Assembly (NCBI GenBank): GCA_944324825.1
Contig: CALUXU010000007.1
Coordinates: 1 to 64,000 of the forward strand
Length of the DNA stretch: 64,000 nt
Reading direction: 5' to 3'
DNA from: Candidatus Gastranaerophilales bacterium
GTDB taxonomy: Bacteria; Cyanobacteriota; Vampirovibrionia; Gastranaerophilales; Gastranaerophilaceae
In this document: positions 63,977 through 64,000 of the stretch, piece after piece
Numbering within the stretch: the first letter of the stretch is position 1
Layout of the letters: every line of letters begins with the position of its first letter
Program-made: the position numbers and the translations under genes
The notes under the pieces: generated by a model
Seen by the model: only the letters and a program-made list of their open reading frames with translations
Told to the model about the DNA's origin: nothing
Database searches by the model: none

Positions 63977-64000
63977 TATAATATTAAAAACAAGGAAGGG
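63977..64000 (+). promoter_or_regulatory. promoter and ribosome-binding site of a gene beyond the window
   Basis: TATAAT (63977-63982) followed by AAGGAAGG at the very end; a plus-strand gene should begin within about 10 nt after the window. Confidence 0.55.

Overview
The window looks like a chromosome piece from a gut-type, non-photosynthetic relative of cyanobacteria (Candidatus Melainabacteria / Gastranaerophilales / Vampirovibrionia). This is inference, not a database match. The DNA is AT-rich. The ATP synthase beta and epsilon genes form their own two-gene cluster, as in cyanobacteria. There is an R3H-type AAA ATPase of the Ycf45/SpoIIIAA kind. Many small lineage-type hypothetical proteins carry a shared N-terminal F-[QKR]-[GAS] tag. 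A TolC-like protein and a lipoprotein indicate a two-membrane (diderm) envelope, and a rubrerythrin-type peroxidase suggests an anaerobic or microaerobic life.

Layout. 1-3.9 kb is an accessory-looking stretch: an ADP-ribosyltransferase-like protein, a large unknown protein, repeat-rich non-coding DNA and an initiator tRNA. 3.9-12.9 kb holds housekeeping genes: GatD, MutS, RecA, and an isopropylmalate/homocitrate pair. 13-19.4 kb mixes lineage hypotheticals with IspD, a DHH phosphoesterase, an AAA ATPase preceded by strongly phased A-tracts, and rubrerythrin. 19.4-28.3 kb has tRNA-Leu(CAA) in a repeat nest, an RNA-modification/CoA group (thioesterase, pseudouridine synthase, CoaE), riboflavin genes (ribE-ribBA) and the R3H ATPase. 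28.6-39.5 kb has NifS/NifU for Fe-S assembly, a metalloprotease, AspRS, an ECF sigma/anti-sigma pair and atpD-atpC. 40-49.5 kb has an ion transporter, tRNA-Leu(GAG) in a second repeat nest, a metallo-beta-lactamase-fold protein, a 1124-residue membrane-anchored glycogen-synthase-like glycosyltransferase and mnmA. 49.5-58.8 kb has a duplicated membrane protein, a PhoB/PhoR-like two-component system, pyruvate kinase and an overlapping gene pair (alpha-oxoamine synthase plus SDR) that resembles bacterial ceramide synthesis. 58.8-64 kb has tRNA-Val(GAC) in a third repeat nest, a degraded trehalose-phosphatase-like protein, and a metal-regulation neighbourhood: a DtxR-family regulator, a His-rich membrane protein, a TolC-like protein and three matching operator-like sites.

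The most unusual signal is that all four tRNA genes are hugged by short non-coding elements. These contain direct and, in most cases, inverted partial copies of that particular tRNA, together with a shared core: a hairpin with a TAAGT-type loop whose stem sequence changes while pairing is kept. Two of the tRNAs also share a second ~100-nt element ending exactly on a copy of the tRNA 3' end. I do not recognise this as a named family. A second recurring theme is the absence of a 5' leader: at least five genes have a TATAAT-like box 3-7 nt in front of the start codon, so leaderless mRNAs are likely.
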